Shown in pieces: positions 34,009-42,670 of a stretch of 64,000 nt of DNA (position 1 is the stretch's first letter; every line of letters begins with the position of its first letter). The position numbers and the translations under genes were made by a program. Source of the stretch: Blastococcus carthaginiensis (GTDB taxonomy: Bacteria; Actinomycetota; Actinomycetes; Mycobacteriales; Geodermatophilaceae); contig NZ_JASNFN010000013.1 in assembly GCF_030731085.1 (NCBI RefSeq), forward strand, positions 108,069-172,068, in the 5' to 3' direction. Under the pieces are notes generated by a model. The model was not told the DNA's origin, did no database searches, and saw only the letters and a program-made list of their open reading frames with translations.

Positions 34009-34764
34009 TCACTTGCGGCGGGCGATCTTGCCCGAGCCGGCCTGGTCCAGCGGGTAGACCAGGACGTCGGCGATCACCACGTGCGGCGGCTGGTTGGCGA
34101 CCCAGGTGACCACATTGGCGATGTCGGCGGCCACCAGCGGCGTGACGCCGTCGTACACCGCGGCGGCGGCCTCCTTGTCGCCGTGGAAGCGGACCTCGGA
34201 GAACTCGGTCTCGACCATGCCCGGGTCGACCTCGCTGATCTTGACGCCGCTGCCGAGCACGTCCATGCGCATGCCCCGGGTGATCCGCTCGACCGCGGCC
34301 TTGGTGGCGCAGTAGACGGTGCCGCCCGGGTAGACCTCGCGCCCGGCGTTCGACCCGATGTTGATCACGTGCCCCGAGCCGCGCTCGACCATGCCGGGCA
34401 GCACGGCGCCCGAGACGTTCAGCAGCCCGCGCACGTTGGTGTCGAGCATCTGGTCCCAGTCGTCCGGGTCGTCCTCGTGCAGCGGCGTCTTCCCCCGGGC
34501 CAGCCCGGCGTTGTTCACCAGGACGTCGATCGGCGGCCAGCCGTCGGGCAGCGAGCCGAGCACCTCGTCGACCTGCGCCCGGTCGCGCACGTCGAGGGCC
34601 ACCGGCAGGACGGCGTCCCCGTGCTCGGCCCGGAGGTCCTCCAGCCGGTCGGTGCGCCGGGCCGCCGCGATCACCCGGGCCCCCTGGGCGAGGAAGGCGT
34701 CGACGCAGGCGCGGCCGATGCCGCTGGAGGCGCCGGTCACGAGGACGACGGGGGTGGTTGCCAT
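34009..34764 (-). CDS. SDR family oxidoreductase
   Basis: A 251-residue short-chain dehydrogenase with TGASSGIG at residue 11, VNNAGLARG and the catalytic Tyr-Lys in YCATK. The Ser partner is in INIGSNAG. The arrangement is close to the YdfG class of NADP-dependent 3-hydroxy acid (serine/3-hydroxypropionate-type) dehydrogenases, whose C-terminus also contains DVLVYPLDQ. It lies between the GntR regulator and an MFS gene on the same strand, so it may oxidise a hydroxy acid imported by the neighbouring transporters. Confidence 0.9.
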   Translation of the reverse strand: MATTPVVLVTGASSGIGRACVDAFLAQGARVIAAARRTDRLEDLRAEHGDAVLPVALDVRDRAQVDEVLGSLPDGWPPIDVLVNNAGLARGKTPLHEDDPDDWDQMLDTNVRGLLNVSGAVLPGMVERGSGHVINIGSNAGREVYPGGTVYCATKAAVERITRGMRMDVLGSGVKISEVDPGMVETEFSEVRFHGDKEAAAAVYDGVTPLVAADIANVVTWVANQPPHVVIADVLVYPLDQAGSGKIARRK

Positions 34765-34811
34765 GGGGGCCTACTTCCGTGGGAGGGGACTGCCGTGGGA
34801 GGGCTCGACCG

Positions 34812-35537
34812 TCACCGACCGGGGTCGGTCGCCTGCGCCCCGGTGCCCCGCACCGGGACCAGGTCGGTCTCGTGCACGTCGCCGTCGGGGTGGATCTCCA
34901 GGTAGGAGTTCCGCGACAGCGCGACGTGCCGGTGCATCGCCTCGGCCGCGCGGGCGGCCTCGCCGGCGGCGATCAGCTCGGCCACCTGGCGGTGCTCGTG
35001 CCAGGCGCGCGGCGCGATGGAGGACACCAGCGGGGCGAAGAACCAGCGGCTGCGGAGGGAGAGCTGCTCGCCGAACTGGAGCAGGAGGTGGTTGCGGGCG
35101 TGCACCAGGACGGCGCGGTGGAAGCGCGCCGTGTGCGCGGCCATCTCCTGGGAGGGCACCCCGCGCCGCCAGTCGGCGTCCGCACGGTCGCAGATCTCCA
35201 GCAGCTCCGCGGCGTCCTCGGGGGTGCGACGCACGGCGGCCAGGTGCGCCGCCTCGCGCTCGACCAGCTGGCGGGCCTCGAAGAACTCGTGCACCTGCTG
35301 CCGGGTGGGCTTGTTGACGAACGCGCCGTACCGGGGCCGCAGCGTGATCCAGCCGTCCCGGTGCAGGCGCTGCAGCGCCTCGCGCACCGGCCCGCGGCTG
35401 ACCCCGAGCTGCGCGGCCAGCCGCTCCTCGACGAGGTGGTCGCCGGGCGCCAGGGACCGGCTGATCAGCAGCTCCTGGAGGCGCTCGTACACGTGCTCGC
35501 GCAGGGGCAGGGCGGCGATGGGCAGTGCGTCGGACAT
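34812..35537 (-). CDS. GntR family (FadR/FCD subfamily) transcriptional regulator
   Basis: A 241-residue regulator. The winged helix-turn-helix at residues about 10-75 shows LVEERLAAQLGVSRGPVREAL followed by the wing GWITLRPRYGAFV. The C-terminal FCD domain (about 90-220) has the helical pattern with DADWRRG, FHRAVLVHARN and H-containing positions that bind a metal and organic-acid ligand. It is divergent from the TAXI-TRAP transporter operon, whose promoter region contains a dyad, so it most likely senses the transported acid. GGAGG precedes ATG 35537. Confidence 0.92.
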   Translation of the reverse strand: MSDALPIAALPLREHVYERLQELLISRSLAPGDHLVEERLAAQLGVSRGPVREALQRLHRDGWITLRPRYGAFVNKPTRQQVHEFFEARQLVEREAAHLAAVRRTPEDAAELLEICDRADADWRRGVPSQEMAAHTARFHRAVLVHARNHLLLQFGEQLSLRSRWFFAPLVSSIAPRAWHEHRQVAELIAAGEAARAAEAMHRHVALSRNSYLEIHPDGDVHETDLVPVRGTGAQATDPGR

Positions 35538-35582
35538 CGGCCGGCCTCCACGCGACGCTCGGAAAAGTCATCGTTCCGAGAC

Positions 35583-35601
35583 ACTGTAAACAGTAGACAG
35601 T
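35583..35601. promoter_or_regulatory. Probable GntR operator in the divergent intergenic region
   Basis: ACTGT-AA-ACAGT (35583-35594) followed by AGACAGT lies 46-64 bases upstream of the regulator's ATG and about 150 bases before the TRAP binding protein. This stretch is notably AT-rich against its surroundings. Size and symmetry resemble FCD-type GntR sites. Autoregulation and control of the transporter are inferred. Confidence 0.5.
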
Positions 35602-35746
35602 CCCGAATGTGAGCTGCTTCACTCCTGTGATCTGATGAACGGCATGTTGCTGACGCCCCCTCCGGCTGCGGGTGGGCCGGCATGCGGGCGGGCCCGCATC
35701 CGGTGCCCCGGCCGCCGCCGGGCCGGCACCGACAGGAAGGCCCACG

Positions 35747-36763
35747 ATGATCTCGACTCCCGGCTCCCACCCCGGCACGCGGTCGCGCCTCCTCCTCTCC
35801 CTGGGGGTGGCCACCACGCTCGCGCTCACGGCCTGCGGCGGCGACTCGGCCGACGACACGGCCAGCGGCGGCGACGGTGACGCGCAGTCGTTCAACGAAC
35901 AGCTGACGTTCGCCACCGGCGGCACCGGCGGCGTGTACTTCCCCTACGGCGGTGGCATCGCCAACGTGCTGAGCTCCGAGATCCCGGGGCTCACGGTGAC
36001 GGTCCAGGAGACCAACGCGTCGGTCGACAACATGCAGCTGCTCGACACCGAGCAGGCGCAGCTGGCGCTGGCGCTCGGCGACGTCGTCTCCGACGCCGCC
36101 AACGGTGAGAACACCTTCAGCGAGGCGCTGGAGATCTGCTCGCTGGGCAACATGTACAACAACTTCGTCCACTTCTTCACGACGGCGGACACCGGCATCA
36201 CCTCCATCGAGGACCTGCAGGGCAAGCGCGTCTCGCCCGGCGCCGTAGGCTCCGCCTCGGAGGTCACCGCGGACCGGATCATGGAGGCCGCCGGCCTGGA
36301 CCCGCAGACCGACATCGAGCGCGTCCAGCTGGGCGTCGCCGAGACGGTGGCGGCGATCCAGGACGGCACGGTGGACGCCGGCGCCTGGTCCGGCGGCCTG
36401 CCGACGGGTGCCATCGTCGACCTGGCGAGCACCGACGACCTGGTGCTGATCCCGACCGGTGAGTACGCCGAGCCGCTGTCCGAGGAGTACGGCGACTACT
36501 ACTTCGCCGAGGAGATCCCGGCCGGGACCTACGAGGGCCAGGAGGAGGCGGTGTCGAACGTCGTGTCGCCGAACATCCTCGTGGTGCGCACCGACATGGA
36601 CGAGGCCCTGCAGGAGGCCATCACCCGCACCATCTTCGAGAACCAGGAGCAGCTGCTCACCGTGCACCCGGCGGCCGAGGAGCTGAACGCCGAGACCGCC
36701 GACGAGGTCGGGTTCATCGAGACCTGCCCCGGCGCGCAGACCTACTTCGACTCGGTCGGCTGA
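35747..36763 (+). CDS. TAXI-family TRAP transporter solute-binding lipoprotein
   Basis: A 338-residue exported binding protein. The signal sequence ends in the lipobox LTAC (LALTACGG), followed by an acidic Gly/Ser linker. The mature domain has the TAXI signature FATGGTGGVYFPYGG near its start, then QETNASVDNM, LQGKRVSPGAVGSASEV and DGTVDAGAWSGGLPTGAI. These are the conserved ligand-cleft segments of TAXI (TRAP-associated extracytoplasmic immunogenic) proteins. It captures an anionic solute and delivers it to the fused permease two genes downstream. AGGAAGG precedes ATG 35747 by seven bases. Ligand unknown; neighbours point to a di- or hydroxycarboxylate. Confidence 0.93.
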   Translation: MISTPGSHPGTRSRLLLSLGVATTLALTACGGDSADDTASGGDGDAQSFNEQLTFATGGTGGVYFPYGGGIANVLSSEIPGLTVTVQETNASVDNMQLLDTEQAQLALALGDVVSDAANGENTFSEALEICSLGNMYNNFVHFFTTADTGITSIEDLQGKRVSPGAVGSASEVTADRIMEAAGLDPQTDIERVQLGVAETVAAIQDGTVDAGAWSGGLPTGAIVDLASTDDLVLIPTGEYAEPLSEEYGDYYFAEEIPAGTYEGQEEAVSNVVSPNILVVRTDMDEALQEAITRTIFENQEQLLTVHPAAEELNAETADEVGFIETCPGAQTYFDSVG

Positions 36764-36843
36764 CCGGCAGCCCGACCCGTGCGCTGCCGGGTGCCGGAGC
36801 GACCTCCGGCCCCGGCGGCCCCGGGCCCTCCCGACGCCCGCTC

Positions 36844-37377
36844 GTGGCACGTCACCTCCTCCTCGCCGTCGTCGCGGTGCTCGCCACCGGAACGGCGGCC
36901 GGGGTCGCGGTCGCGGTCGCCACGGCGGAGGGCGGGCCCGTCGCGGTGGGCGAGGGAGCGCGGGCGGTCACCGTGCGCGCCCCGGACGGCGCGGTGGTCG
37001 CCCGCGTCCCGCTCGACGGCAGCACGTTCGCCGTCGGCTACCGCAACAGCATCTACCGGACCCTCGCCGAGGAGCGCTACCGCGTGCTCCCCGACGGCAG
37101 GTTCGAGCTCGTCGAACTCGCCGCGGAGCAGGTCGCGGTCCTCGAGGAGTACTACGCCGTGCCCGACCCGCCCCGCCCGGCCCCGCCCGGCGACCGGATG
37201 GCGTACGTGGTGCCACCCGATCCGGCCCGGCCCGCGGTGTTCGACGAGCTCAACATCGCCGCCACCGACCTGGGCGAGCGGACGCTCCACGTGCCCGGCG
37301 CCGAGCCGGTACCGATCTGGCAGCTCGTCGTCACCGACGACCCGACCGTGATTCTCGACATCGAGGAGAACCGATGA
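36844..37377 (+). CDS. DUF1850-like accessory protein of TAXI-TRAP transporter
   Basis: A 177-residue protein with an N-terminal signal or anchor (HLLLAVVAVLATGTAAGVAVAV) and a short beta-rich domain. The segment FAVGYRNSIYRTLAEERYRV resembles the Y-x-(H/N)-S-x-x-x-x-x-x-E core of DUF1850, a family usually encoded between the binding protein and the fused permease of TAXI-TRAP systems, exactly as here. Its stop overlaps the permease ATG by four bases (ATGA). The first conserved His of the family is Asn in this protein. The role in transport is not known. Confidence 0.75.
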   Translation: MARHLLLAVVAVLATGTAAGVAVAVATAEGGPVAVGEGARAVTVRAPDGAVVARVPLDGSTFAVGYRNSIYRTLAEERYRVLPDGRFELVELAAEQVAVLEEYYAVPDPPRPAPPGDRMAYVVPPDPARPAVFDELNIAATDLGERTLHVPGAEPVPIWQLVVTDDPTVILDIEENR

Positions 37378-39617
37378 ATCTCCGACGCCTCACGCACCGG
37401 CGGGCCGGGCCGGAGACGACCGGCGGCGCCACCCGGGTCGCCGACGACCGGGCGGGCGACGTCCCGGGGGCGCCACCGGCCAGCCCGGGCGCGCGGGACG
37501 GAACCGAGGACGCCTCCACCATCGACAAGAGCCTCGACCGGGAGCGGGAGGTGGACCCCGACGAGATCGACGAGGAGGCGCTGCTCGCCGAGTACGAGGC
37601 CGAGAAGCCGGCCCGGCACCTCACCGGGATCCCCGGCCACGTCGTCGCGGTCGTGGGTGTCGGGCTGGCCCTCTTCGCCCTCTACTGGGTGTTCAACCCC
37701 ATGCCGCGGCAGGTGTACCTCCCGCTGTTCCTCAGCGTCGGGTTGTTCCTGACGTTCCTGACCTACCGCGGCTGGGGCCGGTCGGACGAGGACAAGCTGC
37801 AGGGCAAGGCCGACCACCCCAACGTCCTCGACTGGGCCCTCGCCGTGGTCTCGCTGGTGCCGGGCCTCTACATGGTCTACGACTGGCAGGGCTTCTTCCG
37901 CCGGGCGATCGTCCCGACCGACACCGACCTCATCGTCGGCACCCTGCTCGTCCTGCTGGTCCTGGAAGCAGCCCGGCGCACCGTCGGGCTGCTCGTCCCG
38001 CTCGTGGTGCTCGGGTTCCTGGCCATGGCGTACTTCGGTTCTTCCATGCCGAGCCCGTTCACCACCGCGGACTTCCAGTGGACGCGGCTCATCGGGCACA
38101 ACGTCATGGGCACCCAGGGCATCTTCGGCGTACCGCTCGACGTCGCCGCGACCTACATCATCCTGTTCACCATCTACGGGGCCGTGCTCGCGGCCTCCGG
38201 CGCGACGAAGTTCTTCATCGACCTGTCGTTCGCCGCCTTCGGCCAGTCGAAGGCCGGGCCCGGTCGCACCGTGACGCTGTCGGGCTTCCTGCTGGGCACG
38301 GTGTCGGGCTCCGGCGTGGCGACGACGGTGACCCTCGGTGGCTTCGGCTGGCCGCTGCTGCGCAAGGCCGGCTACGCGTCGGAGGCGGGTGGCGGTGTGC
38401 TCGCCGCCGCCGGCATCGGTGCGATCATGTCGCCGCCCACCCTCGGCGCCGCGGCGTTCATCATCGCCGAGCTGCTCAACGTCTCCTACCTCGAGGTGCT
38501 GATCTGGGCGACGATCCCGACGATCCTGTACTACCTCGGCATCGTGCTGGCGATCGAGTTCGACGCCCGCCGGCACGGCACGCACCAGGTCGAGGTGGAG
38601 GAGAAGTCGGCGTGGCGGCTGCTCCTCCGCTTCGGGTACCACTTCAGCTCGCTGGCCGCGATCGTCTTCTTCCTGGCCCTGGGCTACACGCCCTTCCGCG
38701 CCGTCGTGTACGCCACGGCGCTGGCCTTCCTGCTCAGCTGGCTGGACCGCGAGCACTGGATGACGCCGAAGCGCACCTGGCACGCGCTCGGCCAGGGCGC
38801 GGTCGGAGCCCTCTCGGTCATCCCGGTCATGGCCGTCGCCGGCATCATCGTCGGCGTCATGACCCTCACCGGTCTGGCGCTGCGGCTCGCCGGCATCATC
38901 GTCGACTTCGCCGGCGGCAGCCTCGTGCTCACCGCGCTCTTCTCGGCGGTCGTGGTGATCCTGCTCGGCCTGGCCGTGCCGGTCACGGCGAGCTTCATCA
39001 TCTCGTTCGTGATCATCTCGCCGGCGCTGCAGCAGGTCGGCGTCGAGCCGTTCGCCGCGGCGATGTTCATCTTCTACTACGCCGTGCTGAGCGAGGTGTC
39101 CCCGCCGACGGCGCTGTCGCCCTTCGCGGCCGCGGCGATCACCGGCGGCAAACCGGTGCCCACGATGTGGCTCACCTGGAAGTACACGTTGCCGGCCTTC
39201 CTCGTGCCGTTCATCTTCGTGCTCTCGGAGAACGGCATCGGGCTGCTGTTCGAGGGCGGTGCCGGGACCGTCGCCATCGCCTTCGTCGCCGCGTCGCTCG
39301 CGGTCGGCGCGCTCGCGGTGGTCACCGGCAAGTGGCTCATCGGGCCGGCCGCCTGGCCCGAGCGGCTGCTCTTCCTGGGTGCGGCCGTGGCGCTGCTGGT
39401 CATGGAGCCGCTGTGGATCGCCATCGGCCTGGGGTTCGGCGCGCTCGGCACCGTGGTGCACCTCGTCATGCGCAGGAGAGCCGGGGACGACGTCGCCGGC
39501 ACGGTGAAGGGCATGGTCCCCGGGCGCGGTGGGGGAGCAGGCGACGACGCCGCGGCCCCGACCGGGACGACGGCGGGCGCCACCGGCCCGGGCACCGACC
39601 GTCCCGGGGAGCGCTGA
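37374..39617 (+). CDS. TRAP transporter fused permease (DctQM-type)
   Basis: A 747-residue permease joining the small (DctQ) and large (DctM) TRAP subunits, as is normal for TAXI systems. About 80 acidic/polar residues precede the first helix. Four helices form the N-terminal part, then ten or more helices follow with conserved blocks FGQSKAGPGRTVTLSGFL, GTVSGSGVATTVTLGGF, ISPPTLGAAAFI-like sequence (MSPPTLGAAAF) and YYAVLSEVSPPTALSPFAAA. A hydrophilic Gly/Thr-rich tail ends the protein. It would be a sodium-coupled importer of an organic anion. It is coupled to the DUF1850-like gene by a four-base overlap. Confidence 0.94.
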   Translation: MNLRRLTHRRAGPETTGGATRVADDRAGDVPGAPPASPGARDGTEDASTIDKSLDREREVDPDEIDEEALLAEYEAEKPARHLTGIPGHVVAVVGVGLALFALYWVFNPMPRQVYLPLFLSVGLFLTFLTYRGWGRSDEDKLQGKADHPNVLDWALAVVSLVPGLYMVYDWQGFFRRAIVPTDTDLIVGTLLVLLVLEAARRTVGLLVPLVVLGFLAMAYFGSSMPSPFTTADFQWTRLIGHNVMGTQGIFGVPLDVAATYIILFTIYGAVLAASGATKFFIDLSFAAFGQSKAGPGRTVTLSGFLLGTVSGSGVATTVTLGGFGWPLLRKAGYASEAGGGVLAAAGIGAIMSPPTLGAAAFIIAELLNVSYLEVLIWATIPTILYYLGIVLAIEFDARRHGTHQVEVEEKSAWRLLLRFGYHFSSLAAIVFFLALGYTPFRAVVYATALAFLLSWLDREHWMTPKRTWHALGQGAVGALSVIPVMAVAGIIVGVMTLTGLALRLAGIIVDFAGGSLVLTALFSAVVVILLGLAVPVTASFIISFVIISPALQQVGVEPFAAAMFIFYYAVLSEVSPPTALSPFAAAAITGGKPVPTMWLTWKYTLPAFLVPFIFVLSENGIGLLFEGGAGTVAIAFVAASLAVGALAVVTGKWLIGPAAWPERLLFLGAAVALLVMEPLWIAIGLGFGALGTVVHLVMRRRAGDDVAGTVKGMVPGRGGGAGDDAAAPTGTTAGATGPGTDRPGER

Positions 39618-39647
39618 CGTGGGCGGTTGCACCCTGCGGGGGGCGTC

Positions 39648-40487
39648 GTGATCTCCGGGGTCGCCGACCTGCACGTCCACGGCGCGCCGAGCCTCGTGGA
39701 GCGGCACGGCTTCGACCACGAGGTCGTCGGCGCGCACGGGTCGGTCGGCGTCGACCTGGCGGTGCTCAAGGCGCACGAGGGCTCGACCGTCGAGCGGGCG
39801 GTCTTCGCCGCCCAGCGCGGCGAGGCGGCCGGCGTCGAGGTGTACGGCGGGATCGTGCTCAACTCGCCGGTCGGGGGCGCCAACCCGGACGCGGTCGAGG
39901 TGGCGGCGCGGCTGGGGGGCCGGGTGGTGTGGATGCCGACGGTGTCGGCGCCGGCGCACATCGACTCGCCGTCCAGCCCGGCCAGGTCGGTGCACCGGGG
40001 CATGGTGTTCCGCCAGGTCGACGTCGTGGACGACGCGGGGGCGCTGCTGCCCGCGTGGCAGGACGTGCTCGACGTCGTCGCCGCCTACGACCTCGTGCTG
40101 GCCTCGGGCCACCTCACCTGCGCGCAGACCCTGGCGCTGTTCCGGGCGGCGAAGGCGGCGGGGGTGACCCGGATGCTGTTCAACCACCCGCGGATGCCGT
40201 TCCTGGAGTGGGACGACGACGCGGCGCCGGAGCTCGCCCGGCTCGGCGTGGTGCTGGAGCTCGGCATCCTGCCCGACATCCTGACCACCGACGGCCCGCC
40301 GTCGACGACGCTCGGCGAGGTGTACCCCCACGACATGCTCGCCTTCGGCGGCGACCTCGGGCACGCGCACCACCCGACCATGGAGCAGGCGCTGCCGGGC
40401 TGGTTGGCCGGCCTCGAGCGGTCGGTGGGGGAGGCGGACGCCGAGCTGATCCTGACCACGGTCGGGCGACGGCTGGTGCGGCGGTGA
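39648..40487 (+). CDS. DUF6282-like amidohydrolase-fold protein
   Basis: A 279-residue protein with an N-terminal metal-binding ADLHVHGAPS (His-x-His), VLKAHEGST, LASGHLTCAQT, MLFNHPRMPFLEWD and GDLGHAHHPTMEQ. These supply the His/Asp pattern of metal-dependent amidohydrolase/PHP-like enzymes in the same order as DUF6282 proteins. It would hydrolyse a cyclic amide, ester or lactone. GTG 39648 is chosen because DLHVHG must start close to the N-terminus. The stop overlaps the next gene by four bases (GTGA), binding it to the catabolic operon. Confidence 0.78.
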   Translation: MISGVADLHVHGAPSLVERHGFDHEVVGAHGSVGVDLAVLKAHEGSTVERAVFAAQRGEAAGVEVYGGIVLNSPVGGANPDAVEVAARLGGRVVWMPTVSAPAHIDSPSSPARSVHRGMVFRQVDVVDDAGALLPAWQDVLDVVAAYDLVLASGHLTCAQTLALFRAAKAAGVTRMLFNHPRMPFLEWDDDAAPELARLGVVLELGILPDILTTDGPPSTTLGEVYPHDMLAFGGDLGHAHHPTMEQALPGWLAGLERSVGEADAELILTTVGRRLVRR

Positions 40488-42670
40488 TCCGGGTCGCGCT
40501 GCTGCCGGGGGACGGTGTCGGCGCGGAGGTGCTGGAGGGGCCGACCCGGCTGCTGCGGCGGCTGGCCGAGCAGGGCCTGGTGGAGGTCACCGGGCCGTGG
40601 CCGGTCGGGGCGCGGGCCGCCGCCGTCACCGGCGAGGTGCTCCCCGAGGAGACGCTCGCCGCCTGCGACGACGCGGACGCGATCCTGCTCGGCGCCGTGG
40701 GGGAGGACCCCGGCGTCCCGCCCGAGGTCTGCCCGCGGCCCGAGGTCGCCCTGCACCGGCTGCGGGCCCGCTACGACCTGCGCCTCTCGGTGCGCGACAT
40801 CCCGCTCGGCGAGGACGGCGACCTCACCGTCGTGCGCAACCTCATCGGCGGCTCCTACGGCACCGGGCCGGCCGACCGCACCTACTCGGCGGGCGGCGGC
40901 GAGGCCGCGGACGTGCTGCGGCTGACCCCGGAGCGCATCACCGAGGTGGTCGAGCTCGGCATCGACCGGCTGCTGCAGCGGGGTGGCGGCACGGCGGCCG
41001 GCCGCCTGGTGTCGGTGGACAAGGCGAACCTCTACGCCACCGGCCGCCTGTGGCGGCAGGTCGCCACCGACGTCGCCGGCCGCCGCGGCGTCCCCGTCGA
41101 GCACCGCTACGTCGACCGCGCCGCCTTCGAGCTGGGGTCGGGCGCCGAGGTGCCCGCGGTGATCGTCACCGAGGGGCTGCTCGGCGACATCCTCAGCGAT
41201 CTCGCCGCCGGGCGGGCCGGCTCGCCGGCGCTCTGCGGGTCGGCCTCGATCCACCCGGGCCCGCCGGCGCAGGGACGCTGCCAGGGGCTGTTCGAGCCGG
41301 CGCACGGCTCGGCGCCGCGGCGGGCGGGCCTGCGCCAGGTCGACCCGCTCGGCGGCTTCCTCGCCCTGGTCGCGCTGCTGCAGCACTTCGACGCGACCCG
41401 GGCGCTGGGCGACCGGCTGCGCGCGGCGACGCACACCGTGCTGCGGCAGGGCCCCTGGACCTACGACCTCGCCCCGGCCGGCGTCGCGCCGGCCTCCACC
41501 GGCGAGGTCGCCGACGCCGTGCTCGCCGCGTTCGGCACGACGGCCCCCGGCGGCGCGCGCGGGCCGGTGGAGGTGCGGCCCGAGCCGGACGTGCGGGTGC
41601 CGGCCGAGGTACTGGCGTCCTGGACGGTCGACGTGCTGGAGTCCGTCGGCGTGCGCCCGGCGCACGCCCGGGACGTGGCGCACGTGCTGGGCTACGCCGA
41701 CCTCTCGGGCATCGACTCGCACGGAATCGCCCGGCTGCCGGCGTACGTGACCATGATCGGCAACGGGGCCATCGCCGCGGACGGCGACCCGGTGGTGCAC
41801 TCCGACGGCGGGGCGGTCGCCCTCGTCGACGGGCAGGGGCTGCTCGGCCACCCGGTCACGACCGTGGCGCTGGAGGAGGCGGTCGAGCGGGCGCGGCGGT
41901 ACGGCGTCGGCTGGGTCAACGTGCGCCGCAGCAGCCACCACGGCGCGAGCGGCTCCTACGTGCACGACGTCGCGACGCAGGGCCTGGTCGGGCTGGTGGC
42001 CACGAACACCGGTCCCATCGTCGCCCCGACGGGGACCGGGCGGCCGTACTTCGGCACCAACCCGCTGGCGCTGGGCGTGCCGGTGGCCGGCGAGGAGCCG
42101 ATGGTGTTCGACATGGCCACCTCCGCGGTGGCCGGCGGCAAGTTCGAGATCGCGCTCCGGCAGGGGCTGCCCGTGCCCCTCGGCTGGGGCCTGACCGCCG
42201 AGGGCGAGCCGACGACCGACCCCGCGGCGGTCTTCCCGGGCAAGGGCGCGCTGCTCCCGCTGGGCAGCGACCGCGAGCGTTCCAGCCACAAGGGGTACGG
42301 CCTGGGCCTCCTGGTCGAGGTGCTCACCGGGGTGCTCGCCGGCGGCCCCCTCGGCCCGCAGGTCGGCAACCTGACGTTCCGGTCCGAGCCCCGGCCACCG
42401 GGCACCAGCCACCTCGTCGTCGTCCTCGACCCGGCCCGGCTGGGGGACGCCGCCCGCATGCGCGGCGAGATGCAGCGGATGCTCGCCGAGCTCCGGGGGC
42501 TCCTGCCCGTCGACGAGGAGCTGCCGGTGCGCACCCCCGGCCAGCGCGCCGCCGCCGAGCGCGCGCGCCGGCGGGCCGACGGGGTGCCGCTGGACCGGGA
42601 GACGCACGCGGCGCTGGTCGCCCTCGGCGACCGGCTCGGCCGGCCGCTGGGGGCCGCCGCCCGTGGCTGA
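40484..42670 (+). CDS. Fusion of isopropylmalate/tartrate dehydrogenase-like and Ldh2-family (malate/sulfolactate-type) dehydrogenase
   Basis: One uninterrupted 728-residue frame joins two unrelated NAD(P)-dependent hydroxyacid dehydrogenases. Residues 1-350 are an isopropylmalate/isocitrate/tartrate dehydrogenase domain: LLPGDGVGAEV, VDKANLYATGRLW, YVDRAAFEL, VTEGLLGDILSDLA (metal Asp residues) and GLFEPAHGSAPRRAG. Residues about 362-728 are an Ldh2/MdhI domain: LGYADLSGIDSHGIARLP, RRSSHHGASGSY (catalytic His), TNTGPIVAPTGTG, YFGTNPLALGVP and SHKGYGLGLLVEVL. The linker is short and Gly/Pro-rich. Both families oxidise 2-hydroxy acids, so sequential or channelled oxidation is possible. The GTG start overlaps the upstream stop. 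A stop lost by sequence error is unlikely, since two adjacent genes would also need to share frame. Confidence 0.9.
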   Translation: MIRVALLPGDGVGAEVLEGPTRLLRRLAEQGLVEVTGPWPVGARAAAVTGEVLPEETLAACDDADAILLGAVGEDPGVPPEVCPRPEVALHRLRARYDLRLSVRDIPLGEDGDLTVVRNLIGGSYGTGPADRTYSAGGGEAADVLRLTPERITEVVELGIDRLLQRGGGTAAGRLVSVDKANLYATGRLWRQVATDVAGRRGVPVEHRYVDRAAFELGSGAEVPAVIVTEGLLGDILSDLAAGRAGSPALCGSASIHPGPPAQGRCQGLFEPAHGSAPRRAGLRQVDPLGGFLALVALLQHFDATRALGDRLRAATHTVLRQGPWTYDLAPAGVAPASTGEVADAVLAAFGTTAPGGARGPVEVRPEPDVRVPAEVLASWTVDVLESVGVRPAHARDVAHVLGYADLSGIDSHGIARLPAYVTMIGNGAIAADGDPVVHSDGGAVALVDGQGLLGHPVTTVALEEAVERARRYGVGWVNVRRSSHHGASGSYVHDVATQGLVGLVATNTGPIVAPTGTGRPYFGTNPLALGVPVAGEEPMVFDMATSAVAGGKFEIALRQGLPVPLGWGLTAEGEPTTDPAAVFPGKGALLPLGSDRERSSHKGYGLGLLVEVLTGVLAGGPLGPQVGNLTFRSEPRPPGTSHLVVVLDPARLGDAARMRGEMQRMLAELRGLLPVDEELPVRTPGQRAAAERARRRADGVPLDRETHAALVALGDRLGRPLGAAARG

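Noticed and set aside
38078..40483. N-terminal 800 codons of the long frame ending at 42670
   Set aside because: They overlap the TRAP permease and the DUF6282 gene in another frame and have low-complexity composition; the true start is GTG 40484.
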